A DNA stretch of 54,286 nucleotides from positions 1 through 54,286 of IMG/VR virus record IMGVR_UViG_3300046522_000413, one strand, 5' to 3'. This stretch comes from a virus. Positions 1-9,482 of the stretch are shown here, one piece after another (position 1 is the stretch's first letter; each line of letters begins with the position of its first letter). The notes under the pieces were generated by a model. The model had not been told where the DNA came from. It saw only the letters and a list, made by a program, of their open reading frames with translations, and did not search any database. A program made the position numbers and the translations under genes.

Positions 1-3000
1 TTTTATCTGACTGGTAAAAGCACTCTTTTATATAAGGGTAGTAATTACGCTGCTGCTAATCAATTACAACTCCGCCCGGGTGTGTACACTCGATCAAGAG
101 ACACTGGCGAACTGGAATCCCACTTTAACACGGGTTCTGGTCGAAGCTTTGCTATTACCCTGGAACCACAGACTGGTATGTTCTACGTCGAAGTGGCATC
201 TAGCCGTATTCCTCTGGCACCTCTGCTGTCCAGAGTTTTTGGCGTTGGCCCTAAAGAAGTATCAATGTACATTCCGGAATCGGTTTGGAACGATAACCTT
301 AAGGCTACTTCGGGGAAAGAAGAAAAGATCATCAACGATCTTTATACCCGTCTGACCACCCGTAAAGTTCCGGCCAATTCTATAGAAGAAAAGATCGCAG
401 CCTTGCGTCTGGCTCTTGAGAACTCCCAGTTGAACGTTAATACGACCAAGATTACCCTCGGTAAACCTCTAGCTACTGTTACTCATGAAGCAGTGCTATT
501 GGCGTTGCATAATCTGGTCGAGGTCCACGCTGGTCGTAAACCTGAAGACAACCGAGACTCTCTGCAGTTCAAAGCAGTTCAGAATTTGCCTGACTTCCTG
601 GAAACTCGTTTCAAGAAAGAGAAGCTTCTAACATCCACTCTTAAGAGCCGTATCACCTATGCTCTAGATAAAGCGGAGAAAAGTGGCCAAGCCATTAAAA
701 TCCGTGGATCCGTTGCGAGTAAACCTTTCAACAAACTGTTCTCCAGCTACATCATAGAATCAAATCTGGTTACCACTCCTAGTGAGACCAACCCGATCGA
801 ATCTCTGGAAAACGTTGGCAAGGTAACTGTGCTCGGTGGCCTGGAAGGCGGTATTAGTTCTGACCGTGGCGTCCCTATGAGTGCCCGAGATATCGACCCA
901 TCTCACCTAGGTATCCTTGACCCTTCCCGTACTCCGGAATCGGGACACGCTGGTATTGACCAACGTTTCACCATCGCAGCTCATCGTGATAAAGCAGGTA
1001 ATCTGTATGCACGTATGAAAGATAAGAGTGGCAAGGAAGTTTACCTAAGCGTAGGTGAGGTGATGAACTCCGTCATCGGTTTCCCTAATCAAGAAGGTAA
1101 AACTATTGTCCAAGCTCAAATCAAAGGTGAACTTGGCGAAGTCCCTGTTTCCAAAGTGGATTACTGGTTAAATAGTGCCACGGACCTGTACACAGTTACT
1201 ACCAACCTAGTGCCGTTCTTGAATAGTAATCACCCGGGTCGTCTAACCATGGCCGGTAAAGCTATTCCTCAGGCACTGTCTCTGGTAGACCGAGAAGCTC
1301 CTCTGGTTAGAACGGTGGACGAACATGGTAGAGCCTTTGTTGAGACTTTGGCTAAAGTCATTTCTCAAACTACTTCGCCTGTTAACGGGACCGTAAAGTC
1401 GATTACGAACAAATCAATCGTAATAACTGACGAAGGTGGTAAAGACCATACGATTACCCTGGTAAAGAACCTTCCGTTCAACATGAAAGGTTTCTACGAT
1501 GATGAACATCCCCTGGTCAAAGTTGGCGACAAGGTAAAAGCTGGTCAAGTTCTGGTAGATAACAACTACACTAAAGATGGTGTTCTGGCTCTCGGTAAGA
1601 ACCTCCAAGTGGCGTACATGCCTTATAAGGGTTATAACCACGAGGACGGCCTTGTTATTAGTAAAAGTTGTGCTCAAAGTCTTAGCAGCCATCACGCTTA
1701 TAAAGTAGACTATGATGTGCAGCCTACAACCCTGTTAAAGAAGAGTTTGATTCCTCGTTATTTCCCAGGCAAATTCACTAAAGAACAGCTTGAGAAACTG
1801 GATGACAAAGGGTTCCCTCTGATCGGTACCAAACTCTCCAACGGAGACCCCGTTTACATCGTCCTAGAGAAGCGTGAGCCGACTCCTGAGGACAAGATGC
1901 TAGGTAGACTCCATAAGAACCTTGTGAACCCGTATAGGGCCGTTACGGAGGTTTGGCATCATGATGAGCCGGGTGTTGTGGTTGATGCCCATACTGAAGG
2001 TAAAGCTATCCGTATACTTATCCGTAGTATCAAAGAGTTGGAAGTAGGCGACAAACTTACGGGTATGCACGGTAACAAGGGTATCGTTTCGTTGATTATG
2101 GAAGATCACGATATGCCTTTCAACAAGGAGACTGGTAAACCTGCTGATATCCTGTTGAACCCTGCATCGGTTACGAGCCGTATTAACCTCGGTCAGCTGA
2201 TGGAAACTGCAGCAGGTAAAATTGCCCAGAAAACTGGACAGCCTTATAAGATTCATAACTTCTCGAAAAAGTCTAATATCGTAGATATCAACAAAGAGCT
2301 TAAGAGCCACGGTATCGACGATAGCGAAGTGTTCGTGGATCCTAAAACTGGCAAGGATTTGGGTAGAATCCTGACTGGACCTCAGTACATGATTAAGCTC
2401 TATAAGACCTCTGACCAAAACTGGAGTGCTCGTAACGTCGGTGCCTATGACAATACGATGCAACCTACCAAGGGTGGTGAAGAAGGTTCCAAGAGCGTTG
2501 GTTACATGGAGATGCTCGGTCTTCTCGGTTCGGATGCCCGTAAGAATCTTAAAGAGATTACGACGCTGAAGAGTGAGGAGAACAGTGACTACTGGAAGAA
2601 ATTCCTGACCGGTCAACCGTTGCCTAAGCCTAAGACGACTTTTGCAACTGAAAAGTTCTTTAACTATTTGACTGCAAGTGGTATCAAGACTTCGTTTGAC
2701 AAAGGTAATATCACTGCCAGCCCATTAACTGATAAAGATATTATATCGATGAGTAATGGTGAGATTAAAGAGCCTACTAGACTTAATGCTAAGAATCTAG
2801 AACCTGAAAAGGGCGGGTTGTTTGATAGTGCGCTTACTGGCGGTATTCGTGGAACGAAGTGGACTCACTACAGATTAGCTGAACCGATTGCCAACCCAGC
2901 TTTCGAAAGACCGATCAAGAGTCTTCTAGGTCTAAATACTAAGGAGTATACAGGTATTGTCCAAGGATCCATCGGTATTACTCACGTTAAGGACGGCGTA

Positions 3001-3114
3001 TTCCACCTCCATGATACTACTAACGGTAAAAAACTGAAGGTAATCGATACGAGGGTAAGTAGTCTTGTTGACCACGTGGATGATCCGGAGCCCGAGGAAC
3101 ACGAAGAAGCGTAA
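1..3114 (+). CDS. RNA polymerase beta subunit fused to N-terminal segment of beta-prime (5' partial)
   Basis: The reading frame is open from the first base, so the true start lies outside the window. About 1,037 residues are visible. The order of motifs follows bacterial RpoB: RPGV near the left edge, GKNLQVAYMPYKGYNHEDG around 1590-1650, GDKLTGMHGNKG around 2050-2085, DMPFN...DILLNPASVTSRINLGQ around 2110-2200, and the KLY...SARNVGAYD clamp-binding region around 2390-2450. After the beta C-terminus, 2740-2930 matches the N-terminus of beta-prime: GEIKEP...LEPEKGGLFD...GTKWTHYRLAEPIANPAFERPI, without the Zn1 cysteines. This gene is therefore seen as a beta/beta-prime fusion whose continuation is the next gene. 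A terminator follows. Phage multisubunit RNA polymerases made of split beta and beta-prime chains are established in phiKZ-like phages. Whether this one is packaged in the virion is not shown. Confidence 0.93.
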   Translation, partial: FYLTGKSTLLYKGSNYAAANQLQLRPGVYTRSRDTGELESHFNTGSGRSFAITLEPQTGMFYVEVASSRIPLAPLLSRVFGVGPKEVSMYIPESVWNDNLKATSGKEEKIINDLYTRLTTRKVPANSIEEKIAALRLALENSQLNVNTTKITLGKPLATVTHEAVLLALHNLVEVHAGRKPEDNRDSLQFKAVQNLPDFLETRFKKEKLLTSTLKSRITYALDKAEKSGQAIKIRGSVASKPFNKLFSSYIIESNLVTTPSETNPIESLENVGKVTVLGGLEGGISSDRGVPMSARDIDPSHLGILDPSRTPESGHAGIDQRFTIAAHRDKAGNLYARMKDKSGKEVYLSVGEVMNSVIGFPNQEGKTIVQAQIKGELGEVPVSKVDYWLNSATDLYTVTTNLVPFLNSNHPGRLTMAGKAIPQALSLVDREAPLVRTVDEHGRAFVETLAKVISQTTSPVNGTVKSITNKSIVITDEGGKDHTITLVKNLPFNMKGFYDDEHPLVKVGDKVKAGQVLVDNNYTKDGVLALGKNLQVAYMPYKGYNHEDGLVISKSCAQSLSSHHAYKVDYDVQPTTLLKKSLIPRYFPGKFTKEQLEKLDDKGFPLIGTKLSNGDPVYIVLEKREPTPEDKMLGRLHKNLVNPYRAVTEVWHHDEPGVVVDAHTEGKAIRILIRSIKELEVGDKLTGMHGNKGIVSLIMEDHDMPFNKETGKPADILLNPASVTSRINLGQLMETAAGKIAQKTGQPYKIHNFSKKSNIVDINKELKSHGIDDSEVFVDPKTGKDLGRILTGPQYMIKLYKTSDQNWSARNVGAYDNTMQPTKGGEEGSKSVGYMEMLGLLGSDARKNLKEITTLKSEENSDYWKKFLTGQPLPKPKTTFATEKFFNYLTASGIKTSFDKGNITASPLTDKDIISMSNGEIKEPTRLNAKNLEPEKGGLFDSALTGGIRGTKWTHYRLAEPIANPAFERPIKSLLGLNTKEYTGIVQGSIGITHVKDGVFHLHDTTNGKKLKVIDTRVSSLVDHVDDPEPEEHEEA

Positions 3115-3125
3115 GCTTAAAATAT

Positions 3126-3148
3126 AACCCGGCTAGTCCGGGTTTTTT
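3126..3148 (+). terminator. Rho-independent terminator after beta gene
   Basis: AACCCGG and CCGGGTT form a 7-bp stem with a 5-nt loop, followed by a run of six T. It separates the beta fusion gene from the next RNA polymerase gene, which has its own promoter-like element. Confidence 0.8.
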
Positions 3149-3171
3149 AATATTCAAATATAGCCGAGAGT

Positions 3172-3178
3172 TAAACTA
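3172..3178 (+). promoter_or_regulatory. Late -10-like element for leaderless start at 3184
   Basis: TAAACTA followed by exactly 5 nt and then ATG. It is a one-base variant of the TAAAATA-N5-ATG pattern seen before several other late genes, and no Shine-Dalgarno sequence is present. This suggests transcription starting at the A of the start codon. Confidence 0.45.
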
Positions 3179-3183
3179 TTATC

Positions 3184-4356
3184 ATGACTACTTCAACTGC
3201 GAATAAAAATACATCAGTGGATCCAGGCATCCTGAAGGTAGGAGGTCCCGCCCTGGAAGAGATGTTATCCCGTGTAAATCTTCAAGCTCAGGTTAAGAAC
3301 CTGAAAGATGAAATTCTGTCTACTAAAAGTCCTAGCAAAAGGGATACGCTTATCAAGAAATTGAAGTACGTAGATGGATTAATTAAAAACGAATTGCAAC
3401 CTGACGAAGCTTTTATCATCAGGCACATGCCGGTGGCACCTCCGTTAGCTCGACCTATTACCATCATGGGTAATAACAACATCGAGTATGCTGACGCCAA
3501 CGAGCTTTATAAAGATCATATGACCGTTAATGAGTCCTTTAAAGGAATTAAAGACTACATGACGGACGATATGATGATAGCAGAGAGAAAAGCTCTGTAT
3601 GACGGTGCTAAGGCTATTTTTGGACTTGGAGATGCGATCTCAGGTTCAAGCCGTGGTAAGAATCTGAAGGGTTATATCCGCCAGATCTCAGGTACATCGG
3701 GTCCTAAGCAAGGTTTCTTCCATAGTAAGCTTCTGAGTAAAAAACTCGACTTCTCTGGACGCGGCACCATTTATGCTGAGCCTAATCTAGGGTTTAACGA
3801 AGCTGCTATCCCGGAAGATATGATCTGGGTGACGTACGCCTTCCATATTACTAGAGACTTAGTCAGACAAGGCTATGATTATGTAAGTGCTAAACGAGCA
3901 GTCGCAGAAAGAAGTCCTGCTGCCCAGGCTAGTTTTAACAAACTCATCAAACAGATTCCAGTGCTCCTAAACCGTGCACCAACACTGATGAGAACTAATA
4001 TTACCGCTCACTACCCTGTGCCAATTAAGGGTAAGACTATCGGTATTAACCCCTTGCACCTACCCCTGTACGCAGGTGACTATGACGGTGACGCATTAAC
4101 CCTACAGGTTCCAATGACCCCTGAGGCGGTTCTTGAAGCCCGAACAAAACTATTGCCGGAGCATCATATCCACGATTATCGTAAAGGGTTGAACAGTAGT
4201 ATGGTTGCACCGGGCCATGAAGCTATTATTGGCAGTGTTCATATGACTCAACCTGATATGACTCAACAACCAGTGCATTTTAAAACTGAACTCGAAGCTT
4301 TGAAAGCCCTGAAGGACGGGACTATTAAAGAAAATACCCCAATAACTATTGGCTAA
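3184..4356 (+). CDS. RNA polymerase beta-prime, central catalytic part
   Basis: A 390-residue protein collinear with bacterial RpoC from roughly the region after the zinc ribbon to the active site. It starts with a GGPALEEML...KRDTLIKKLK segment typical of the clamp coiled-coil approach. It continues through LPV-like MPVAPPLARPI, the lid/rudder region KLLSKKLDFSGRG, LLNRAPTLMR, and the catalytic loop AGDYDGDA around residue 300 (bacterial NADFDGD). All three metal-binding aspartates are kept. The bridge helix and trigger loop are absent here and lie in the gene at 15639. The N-terminal segment of beta-prime is attached to the preceding beta gene, so beta-prime is broken into three pieces. It acts as part of the phage transcription enzyme. 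Confidence 0.92.
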   Translation: MTTSTANKNTSVDPGILKVGGPALEEMLSRVNLQAQVKNLKDEILSTKSPSKRDTLIKKLKYVDGLIKNELQPDEAFIIRHMPVAPPLARPITIMGNNNIEYADANELYKDHMTVNESFKGIKDYMTDDMMIAERKALYDGAKAIFGLGDAISGSSRGKNLKGYIRQISGTSGPKQGFFHSKLLSKKLDFSGRGTIYAEPNLGFNEAAIPEDMIWVTYAFHITRDLVRQGYDYVSAKRAVAERSPAAQASFNKLIKQIPVLLNRAPTLMRTNITAHYPVPIKGKTIGINPLHLPLYAGDYDGDALTLQVPMTPEAVLEARTKLLPEHHIHDYRKGLNSSMVAPGHEAIIGSVHMTQPDMTQQPVHFKTELEALKALKDGTIKENTPITIG

Positions 4357-4377
4357 GCAATCTAGAAAGGACTAATT

Positions 4378-5136
4378 GTGATAACCACACAATCTAACAA
4401 TATAGAGGTTCAAGAAGGATTATCGGCCTACAAGAAGTTCGAGTTCAAAGATATCTCCACAGGGCTAAGCTCTGATTTGACAGGTTATGTCGTAGAGATC
4501 AAGGTTCAGTTTGAGTACCTGCCTATTGCAATTTCTTACTCATCAGATACTTCACCGTGGGTGGCTGTGAATGGCCCTGCCGGTTCCGTAACTATTAGTC
4601 TACCTTGGTTGGATCTTTATGAAAACGAAATAGGTACGGCAAATTATTGGCTGTATGGGCAAAGTCCTTCTGGACAAAAGATATTATTTTCAAAAGGCCT
4701 TTATACGATACTAGAAGGGCCCTCTGAGGACGAACAATCCCCGGTTGGATCCACTTCTAGTAATAAATATTCTATCCGTAAAATTACTGAAGATTATCAG
4801 TTAACAGTAAATGATAGCACTATCCTAGTTGATGCTACCCAGTCACCGATTAACATAACCCTACTGGATACCTTATACGGATACGCTAACGGAAGGGGCA
4901 TTCTCTATAACATAAAGCGGGTAGATTCAGGATCAAATTTAGTCACTTTAGTGGGGACCGTCGATGGTGGGGCCAATAAAACTATCACCGGATCTGGCTC
5001 CATCCAAGTACAAGCTTTTGAAGATGGGTATTATGTAGTCGGTAATACCGGCACCGGTTCCGGGGGCACTGAAGATCCTGGCGACACTACTGGGGACGAT
5101 GTTTCTCAGTTCACTTTCATAGCAGCAATTTTCTAA
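4378..5136 (+). CDS. Putative tail fibre or baseplate protein
   Basis: A 252-residue protein starting at GTG, chosen because AGAAAGGAC lies at a good distance upstream. The N-terminal ~115 residues are beta-rich and resemble phage baseplate-proximal domains (KKFEFKDISTGLSSDLTG and similar). The middle carries a beta-rich segment (SIRKITEDYQLTVNDSTILVDA) of the type found as a pre-fibre repeat in tail proteins, followed by a Gly/Thr-rich tail. It is first of five co-oriented fibre genes with short spacings. Its exact place in the virion cannot be told from sequence. Confidence 0.6.
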   Translation: MITTQSNNIEVQEGLSAYKKFEFKDISTGLSSDLTGYVVEIKVQFEYLPIAISYSSDTSPWVAVNGPAGSVTISLPWLDLYENEIGTANYWLYGQSPSGQKILFSKGLYTILEGPSEDEQSPVGSTSSNKYSIRKITEDYQLTVNDSTILVDATQSPINITLLDTLYGYANGRGILYNIKRVDSGSNLVTLVGTVDGGANKTITGSGSIQVQAFEDGYYVVGNTGTGSGGTEDPGDTTGDDVSQFTFIAAIF

Positions 5137-5145
5137 GGAATAACA

Positions 5146-6159
5146 ATGGCTCAACCAACTCTAGTAATTAAAGACGCTAACGGTTTAAACCGCACAGTTT
5201 TCACCCACAATCCCAATGGTCAGGATATCGCAGATAACTCTCAGTCAGTGGTTCTTGCATCTGATGATCCGTTGGTTCAAAAAGTGGCAACAGAATCCAC
5301 CCTGAGTAACATAGCAAATAAAATACCGGCAAAAGGGTCTGCCCTCAAGGCCTCTTCCGTTCCGGTGACCTTGGCAACTGACGATGGTCTTCTAAGTACC
5401 GTTGCTACTGAAACTACCCTGGCAGCCCTGTCTAGTAAAGTTGCAACCGATGCTAACTTAACCGCTATTTCGAACAAGGTCGCAACTGACACTACCTTGG
5501 CAGGTATTTCTAGTAAAGTAGCTACCGAAACCACCCTTGGTACAGTTTCGTCTACTGCCACTGCAATTTCTAATAAAGTGGCTACTGAAACTACTTTAGG
5601 TGCTGTTTCTACTACGGCCAATGCGATCTCAAATAAGGTAGCTACCGAAACTACATTAGGTACCGTTTCTTCTACAGCGACGGCTATCTCTAATAAAGTA
5701 GCTACGGAAACCACTCTGGCTTCGGTATCATCTACAGCGACGGCTATCTCTAATAAAGTAGCCACCGATGCAAATTTAATAGTCCTTTCGAATAAAATAC
5801 CTTCAGTTGGGCAAGCTGCTAAATCTGGGTCTCTACCAGTAGTCCTGGCATCTGATCAAGGTCCTGTCAACGTCTCTAGCCAAGTCGGTCTAGGCAGTAT
5901 GACTCTGGTTCCTGCTAGTAGCGCCAATGGCACCGCCATCGGGACATTGCCTGCGGGGGCAGTAGGCCTCAGGATTTATCTTGGGACTAGTGACTCAGTT
6001 ACTTTCACCATCTCGTCGGTTACTCCATCCTCACCTCCTGCTAGAGTCTTCACTATCAGTGGATCTACTACGGGGCCTAACTGGGATGAAAACTTATCAG
6101 GTGGACAAATGATGTACATCACAGCCACATCAGGGACTCCTCAGTTCCGTTGGATTTAA
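5146..6159 (+). CDS. Repetitive tail fibre protein
   Basis: A 337-residue protein with SD GGAATAAC before ATG. Residues about 90-215 consist of ~20-residue units of the type VATETTLGTVSSTATAISNK, read as alternating short coiled or beta-helical trimer repeats, as in many tail fibre shafts. The C-terminal ~110 residues form a non-repetitive globular domain (TLPAGAVGLRIYLGTSDSVTF, GPNWDENLSGGQMMYI). The N-terminal part (QSVVLASDD, VPVTLATDDG) repeats a motif that comes back near residue 230 (LPVVLASDQGPVNV), which is common in phage virion proteins. It sits in the fibre operon. Confidence 0.7.
   Translation: MAQPTLVIKDANGLNRTVFTHNPNGQDIADNSQSVVLASDDPLVQKVATESTLSNIANKIPAKGSALKASSVPVTLATDDGLLSTVATETTLAALSSKVATDANLTAISNKVATDTTLAGISSKVATETTLGTVSSTATAISNKVATETTLGAVSTTANAISNKVATETTLGTVSSTATAISNKVATETTLASVSSTATAISNKVATDANLIVLSNKIPSVGQAAKSGSLPVVLASDQGPVNVSSQVGLGSMTLVPASSANGTAIGTLPAGAVGLRIYLGTSDSVTFTISSVTPSSPPARVFTISGSTTGPNWDENLSGGQMMYITATSGTPQFRWI
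5515..5775 (+). repeat. 60-nt tandem repeats inside fibre gene
   Basis: Four to five near-identical 60-nt units encode the 20-residue shaft repeat. Two neighbouring units share a stretch of more than 30 identical bases (around 5668 and 5728). Such repeats allow length change by recombination. Confidence 0.8.
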
Positions 6160-6171
6160 TAGGATAGCCCC

Positions 6172-6576
6172 ATGCTAGGATATTCAGCTATAGCAAGTGG
6201 TCCGATAGCGGAAGGGGCTCCTTTAGCGGTTTCGGTAACGTCTGTATCAGTAAGCCCCTTCTCATCTGTTGTAGCCGGAGGGGGCACTTTGACATTTACA
6301 GCTACTGTAAACGGCACTGGAGCTCCTCCTCAAACGGTTACGTGGTCGGTTGTGGGAGGGGGATCCATAACCTCAGGAGGAATACTAACTATTCCCTCTG
6401 CGACATCTAGTATTCAAGTCCTGACGATAACTGCTACTAGCACCTTTGATGGATCTAAGTCGGGCACTGCTACCCTAACTGTGAGTGCATCAGGTGGAGG
6501 CGCCACCCTATATGGAAGAAAATTCAAAACTAGAATATCACGTATACACGGATTTTCAGGTTTCTCTGGATGGTAG
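6172..6576 (+). CDS. Small Ig-like (BIG-type) fibre-associated protein
   Basis: A 134-residue protein. Residues about 20-110 show the bacterial Ig-like domain pattern: VSVSPFSSVVAGGGTLTFTATV, then TVTWSVVGGGSITSGGILTIP, then VLTITATST and SGTATLTVSA. Such domains decorate phage surfaces and can bind carbohydrates weakly. It lies between two fibre genes, 12 nt after the first. A short basic C-terminus follows the domain. Confidence 0.65.
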   Translation: MLGYSAIASGPIAEGAPLAVSVTSVSVSPFSSVVAGGGTLTFTATVNGTGAPPQTVTWSVVGGGSITSGGILTIPSATSSIQVLTITATSTFDGSKSGTATLTVSASGGGATLYGRKFKTRISRIHGFSGFSGW

Positions 6577-6614
6577 TAAACTAGATATACTAGTTATAAT
6601 TAAAAAGGAAATTA

Positions 6615-8672
6615 ATGAATTACGCAGATAGAATAAAAGAAACTACTACTGTAACCTCCACGGCTACTATCAGTTTGGCCGGGGCTGCGACTGGTTATAG
6701 AAGTTTTTCATCAGCGCTAACTACCGGTACTGCTAATATACCGGTATGTATAGTTGACTCTGCAGGCAACTGGGAGATAGGGTTTTATACGCTTACCAAT
6801 AGCTCACTTCTGACTAGAGAGAGTGTTGTATCAAGCTCAAATAACAACTCCGCTGTAGCGTTCACATCCGGTTCAAAAGATGTGTTCTGCACTATTCCTA
6901 GTGCAGCGTTTCAACGCATGGCTATTGATCGTGACGTAACGTTTTCGCCGACCATCCCTCTGAGCCCCCCTGGGACTATTTGGATGGACCAGAAAATTGT
7001 TTCCGGTGCCATTCAGTTTGTACCTGCAGCAGGTGCTGTAAAAGGGGCCTACACGACGGTTCGTCTCGTAGCAGACGGGATTAACACCCCGACCTATCAG
7101 TCCTTTTCTGAAGATGGAGGGTCAGCTGGATACGTAAACACTTCAGGTATCATTAATACCATGACCTTCTGGTATGACGGGTACGATTACTGGTATAGTG
7201 CGAGGCAGGCTGCTAATCCTGTCGCCATCGATATGGTCGCTCCAGGTGCTAGCAGTGCTGCTGTATCCAATTCTACTCCAGCTACTGTAACTATTACCGC
7301 ATCAGAATCTCTGAATAGTTCGTATACCCCCGCAGCAAGTGCATTTACTGTAACTGGCCATACGGTGTTGTCGGTATCGGTGTCCGGGAATAGTGTAAAC
7401 CTAAGCGTTTCCCCTAGCTTTGCAAATGGAGAAGTTCAGACTATTTCGTATGTTCAACCTGGCGCTAACGGTCTGAGAGATCTTTCTGGTAACCTGATGC
7501 CTTCGTTCTCTAATCTTTCAGTCACGGATGGTGTTCAGCCTAACGCTAGTGCTCTTACTATGACGGGTCCTACTTCAGGTAGTGTCGGCGCAGCTTCGGC
7601 AGCCTTCACGGTAGCATTGTCCCCGGTCGGTTCGAATCTGAGTGGCACTGCTGTAGCGACGCCTTCCGACGGCGGAGCAGGTGGTACGTTCAACCCAACT
7701 AGCCTTAATCTGACTCAAGGTAGCCCGTCAGGCACGTTCACTTATACCCCGTCATCAAGTGGTAATAAGACTATAAGTCTCACTAACAACGCAAGTCTGT
7801 CGAATCCCACTTCGATCACCCTTTCTGTAGCTGCAGTGGATAGCCAAGCACCGAATCTGTCAAGTCCGGTAGGTACGCAAACAGGTTCTACTACCGCAAC
7901 TGCGACAGTCTCCACGGATGAAGGCAATGGTACTTTGTACTACATGGTGAGTACTAACACGACTGAAACTCCAACTGTAGTTAAAGCAGGTTTCAGCCAA
8001 GCAGTTACCGCAGTTGGAACGCAGAACGTCAGTTTCTCAGGACTTACTGCCGGTACGACTTACTACACCCATTTCTTGCATAAAGATGCAGCAGGTAACG
8101 AGTCTAGCGTTGCCAATGGTCCGGGATTCACTACTCTTGCCAATAGTAACGTTCGACTGAACCGCGTCATTACAAACTGTACTGAATCTGCTTCGGCCCC
8201 TTGGAAATACACTGGTTCAGGTGGCAGTGGAACTAACGGTACCGTCGGCGCAATATCTATGGTAGGTAAGCCTTCTGGCGTAAACGGCGCAGCTATCTTT
8301 AAGGTTGAGACCCATGCAGCGGACATGATGGTGCAAATTGGTACTACAACCGTTATAGATGCGTATGTTAACAGTGATTGTATCTGGAGTTCCGGTGGTA
8401 ACTGGAAGTATATCACTAGAGGAGGTACTGTAGTTACTCCTAGCTCAGCCGTGGCGGCGGCTTCAGGAGATCTGCTGAAGATAGAGCACACCAACGCGGA
8501 TACCGCTGCTGATTTCTCAATTACTACTGTATTCAGCGTCTCTAAAGACAGCGGTAATACCTGGACTCAGCTTGGAACCACTAACAATGGTAAAAAGGCG
8601 ACGTACTATGCTAAAGCAGTCCCTGCTGGAGCATCTGTAATTAGCTGTGTTTCTGCTACAGGATACGTATGA
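6615..8672 (+). CDS. Large tail fibre protein with Ig/FnIII-like domains
   Basis: A 685-residue protein with AAAAAGGAA before ATG. The N-terminal ~105 residues (DRIKETTTVTSTATISLAGAA ... SKDVFCTIPSAA) match a common phage fibre attachment domain. Several beta-sandwich modules follow: one around residues 205-300 (SAAVSNSTPATVTITASESL), one around 315-405, and an FnIII-like one around 410-505 (TGSTTATATVSTDEGNGTLYYMVSTN, AGTTYYTHFLHKDAAGNES). The C-terminal ~165 residues are unassigned and may bind the receptor. It overlaps the next gene by ATGA, so the two are translationally coupled. Confidence 0.75.
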   Translation: MNYADRIKETTTVTSTATISLAGAATGYRSFSSALTTGTANIPVCIVDSAGNWEIGFYTLTNSSLLTRESVVSSSNNNSAVAFTSGSKDVFCTIPSAAFQRMAIDRDVTFSPTIPLSPPGTIWMDQKIVSGAIQFVPAAGAVKGAYTTVRLVADGINTPTYQSFSEDGGSAGYVNTSGIINTMTFWYDGYDYWYSARQAANPVAIDMVAPGASSAAVSNSTPATVTITASESLNSSYTPAASAFTVTGHTVLSVSVSGNSVNLSVSPSFANGEVQTISYVQPGANGLRDLSGNLMPSFSNLSVTDGVQPNASALTMTGPTSGSVGAASAAFTVALSPVGSNLSGTAVATPSDGGAGGTFNPTSLNLTQGSPSGTFTYTPSSSGNKTISLTNNASLSNPTSITLSVAAVDSQAPNLSSPVGTQTGSTTATATVSTDEGNGTLYYMVSTNTTETPTVVKAGFSQAVTAVGTQNVSFSGLTAGTTYYTHFLHKDAAGNESSVANGPGFTTLANSNVRLNRVITNCTESASAPWKYTGSGGSGTNGTVGAISMVGKPSGVNGAAIFKVETHAADMMVQIGTTTVIDAYVNSDCIWSSGGNWKYITRGGTVVTPSSAVAAASGDLLKIEHTNADTAADFSITTVFSVSKDSGNTWTQLGTTNNGKKATYYAKAVPAGASVISCVSATGYV

Positions 8673-9481
8673 TACCCGCACTATCAGGAACCTCACGGAT
8701 ACCATTCGATAGTAGGTTAAACCTGGTGCTAGATGGAAATTCTCACCTCGCCGGAGTCGGCGGGGGACAGAATATTACTAAATTGTTGGCTAAAACGTCC
8801 CCAATTTCAGTAATAACGCACCAGGGTATCCCGAATTGGAATGACGCAACGATTCTAGATGGTCAAGGCGCCGGGCAGGCTAAGAAATGGCAGAGCGATA
8901 AAGGGGTGGTGTTAACCAATCTCGGCATAAGTGGTCAGACCTGGAGAAAGATGAATGGTCTGGACGGATATTCTTCAGCAGACGTAGATGGGGCATGGGT
9001 CGATGGAAAGATAAATGTCCTTTTTGCATGGGAGGGAACTAACTCAATGGCGTCTCCCAACAATCGCCTCCCGGCCGATGCTATTCAAGATGCTCGGGAT
9101 TATATTGCTGCTAGAAGAGCACTGCATCCAGGCTGGATTATATTAGTCGGCACAGTAGCTCCGAGGCAGGCTGCAGACCAGGCAGCAACCACTGCTCTTA
9201 ACCAGAAGATTGATACCTATAATAACTTGTTGAGGGCACAATATAAGGATATGGGGGCTAACGGTTTATTTGATATCCGTGCACCGGGAAGTTGGTTCAA
9301 TTTCCCGGACTATTTAATGAGTACATTTGATACATCTGCGGCAGCTACAGGTACCTACTGGGCGGGTGGGGAAGATATCTCTACAGGAGGTGCCGGACAC
9401 GTTCACTTTAGTTCAGAAGGGAATATGTATCTTGTGAATGCATTTATTCTCCCAGCACTTAAACGATTATCACGTAGGTAA
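8669..9481 (+). CDS. SGNH/GDSL-family esterase, tail-associated
   Basis: A 270-residue protein. Block I is LDGNSHLAGVG (the catalytic serine is in GNSH, in place of GDS). A glycine block is LGISGQTW, the asparagine block is AWEGTNS, and the C-terminal block is GHVHFSSEG, where the histidine expected in the DxxH pattern is present but the aspartate is not obvious. SGNH hydrolases at the end of fibre operons usually remove acyl groups from capsule or O-antigen sugars, so this is probably a receptor-modifying depolymerase-type enzyme. It starts within the stop codon of the fibre gene and ends at a bidirectional terminator. Confidence 0.7.
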   Translation: MIPALSGTSRIPFDSRLNLVLDGNSHLAGVGGGQNITKLLAKTSPISVITHQGIPNWNDATILDGQGAGQAKKWQSDKGVVLTNLGISGQTWRKMNGLDGYSSADVDGAWVDGKINVLFAWEGTNSMASPNNRLPADAIQDARDYIAARRALHPGWIILVGTVAPRQAADQAATTALNQKIDTYNNLLRAQYKDMGANGLFDIRAPGSWFNFPDYLMSTFDTSAAATGTYWAGGEDISTGGAGHVHFSSEGNMYLVNAFILPALKRLSRR

Positions 9482-9482
9482 T

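Noticed and set aside
1900-2616. 238-codon ORF antisense to the beta subunit gene
   Set aside because: It lies opposite strongly conserved RpoB motifs and has no ribosome site or promoter; it is a shadow of the coding strand.
5277-5765. 162-codon antisense ORF over fibre repeats, and the same repeats as a CRISPR array
   Set aside because: The repeats encode an in-frame 20-residue protein unit, with no spacers of unique sequence and no cas genes; the antisense ORF follows from the repeat.
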